Shown here piece by piece: positions 6,650 to 7,316 of a DNA stretch of 7,316 bases. Position 1 is the first letter of the stretch. Every line of letters begins with the position of its first letter. This stretch comes from Campylobacterales bacterium (GTDB lineage: Bacteria; Campylobacterota; Campylobacteria; Campylobacterales; QNZT01), in the NCBI GenBank assembly GCA_015489185.1, contig WGAE01000076.1, positions 1 to 7,316 of the forward strand. Reading direction: 5' to 3'. The notes below the pieces were generated by a model, which was given only the letters and a program-made list of their open reading frames with translations, was not told the origin of the DNA and searched no databases. The position numbers and the translations under genes were made by a program.

Positions 6650-6655
6650 GATTGC

Positions 6656-6685
6656 TTGACAAATTGTACGGGTTTATTATATACT
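6656..6685 (+). promoter_or_regulatory. Sigma70-type promoter of the last membrane gene
   Basis: A consensus -35 TTGACA (6656-6661) is followed after 18 bases by TATACT (6680-6685); an overlapping TATATA at 6678-6683 gives a spacing of 16. The start point is expected near 6692, about 27 bases before the ATG at 6719. It lies in the only intergenic gap after the ilvE operon and is the best -35/-10 pair in the window. Confidence 0.75.
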
Positions 6686-6700
6686 TTGTATCACAAAGTA
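6682..6700 (+). promoter_or_regulatory. Palindromic operator over the -10 and start site
   Basis: TACTTTGTATCACAAAGTA is a perfect 7-bp inverted repeat with a 5-bp centre, about one DNA turn between half-site centres. It overlaps the end of the -10 and the predicted start point, the position of a repressor site. A third CAAAG copy lies at 6706-6710, 12 bases after the right arm and running into the ribosome binding site. The regulator is not encoded in the window; it may lie just downstream. The RNA hairpin reading is less likely because the left arm lies mostly upstream of the start point. Confidence 0.6.
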
Positions 6701-6718
6701 ATTTGCAAAGGAGAATAA

Positions 6719-7316
6719 ATGGGTGACGCACAGCGAAAAGGGCTTCACAAAGAGGAGGCGCTGGCACATCTGGATGCGATCAAATCGGTTTTGATAGATA
6801 AAGATGCGTTCTTTCCCTATAACTACAACGCGTTGATTGTCTGGGGTGTGATCGCAACGATCATGACGTTTGTCTTGCCACCTTTGATAAAATCTTCTGT
6901 GTTACAGGGGACACTTTTTTCTTTGTTCATGATGGGGATAGGGTTTGCGATCGAAGCCTTTTTGACGAAGAGAGTGAATGAAGATTACGATATCGAAAGC
7001 TGTACGCGTAAACAGAAATTCATCGCTTCGACATATACGCTGTTATCAATTTTTGCCGTTGTGATGTCTGCGTTTCTCGCGAAACAGGATTTAATCGTCC
7101 CACTCTTTATGTTGTGGATGTTTCTGTGCGGATTTGGTGATTTTGTTGTTGGGTATGTGCTCAATATTCGCCTCTTTACATTTGCGGGGTATCTTTCAAC
7201 GGGCGCAAGTATTGTATTATTGGTAATCGCTTTGTTCATGAAGGATCTCGGTAGTCTCGATTCCGACTTTTTCTACTTTGCACAGGGTGTGACGGTTGCG
7301 TTGCTCGGTGTTGTAC
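6719..7316 (+). CDS. Polytopic membrane protein of unknown function, 3' end outside the window
   Basis: The reading frame is open from ATG 6719 to the window edge, giving 199 residues without a stop. The start is well supported: AAGGAG at 6708-6713 lies 5 bases upstream, and the promoter and operator sit just before it. The first 40 or so residues are hydrophilic and soluble-looking (MGDAQRKGLHKEEALAHLDA). About six membrane helices follow, at roughly 43-60, 66-87, 104-121, 127-148, 152-174 and 187-199. There is a basic loop around 90-105 (TKRVNEDYDIESCTRKQK). I cannot name the family. Unlike the upstream genes it has its own strong promoter and a palindromic operator, so it is a separately controlled unit, perhaps expressed together with a regulator lying beyond the edge. 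Confidence 0.82.
   Translation, partial: MGDAQRKGLHKEEALAHLDAIKSVLIDKDAFFPYNYNALIVWGVIATIMTFVLPPLIKSSVLQGTLFSLFMMGIGFAIEAFLTKRVNEDYDIESCTRKQKFIASTYTLLSIFAVVMSAFLAKQDLIVPLFMLWMFLCGFGDFVVGYVLNIRLFTFAGYLSTGASIVLLVIALFMKDLGSLDSDFFYFAQGVTVALLGVV

Overview
The window looks like a piece of a Campylobacterota (epsilonproteobacterial) chromosome, probably a free-living Sulfurimonas-, Sulfuricurvum- or Sulfurovum-type organism rather than a confirmed genus. The reasons are a PflA-like flagellar TPR protein placed just after what reads as the end of nuoN (an order I recall from Campylobacter jejuni and Helicobacter pylori), an ilvE-SPFH protein-DUF2393 cluster that I recall in related form around Cj0269c-Cj0266c, and A-rich coding sequence with tightly packed genes. 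All genes lie on the + strand.

Layout. Bases 1-102 are the 3' end of a membrane protein, most likely NuoN of respiratory complex I. A strong UUCG-capped hairpin (119-144) follows, then an extended -10 promoter so close to the next ATG that the mRNA may be leaderless. Bases 189-2519 encode a secreted 776-residue TPR protein, best read as PflA, a periplasmic part of the flagellar motor. A -10 element at the end of pflA (2530-2535) probably starts a second transcript. That transcript carries ilvE (2563-3483), a solo SPFH/prohibitin-like membrane protein (3503-4585), hisIE (4585-5313), two tandem DUF2393-type membrane proteins (5273-5815 and 5815-6342) and a small hydrophobic protein (6344-6649). 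Gaps in this block are 19 nt or less, and three junctions overlap by 1, 41 and 1 nt, so it is almost certainly one operon with coupled translation. Bases 6650-6718 hold a clear sigma70-type promoter with a perfect 7-bp inverted repeat over its -10/start region. It drives a polytopic membrane protein (6719 onward) that runs off the right edge.

How the parts fit. Two genes are amino-acid biosynthesis enzymes (IlvE, HisIE). They are interleaved with four membrane proteins of unknown or loosely known function. The SPFH protein and the two DUF2393 paralogues are the best candidates for an undescribed membrane-associated module. The two DUF2393 proteins share an exactly spaced G-x3-N-x-G-x6-C motif and each has one further cysteine, at the penultimate position. 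I saw no mobile element, CRISPR array, tRNA, rRNA or defence system, and no intergenic stretch longer than about 90 bases.
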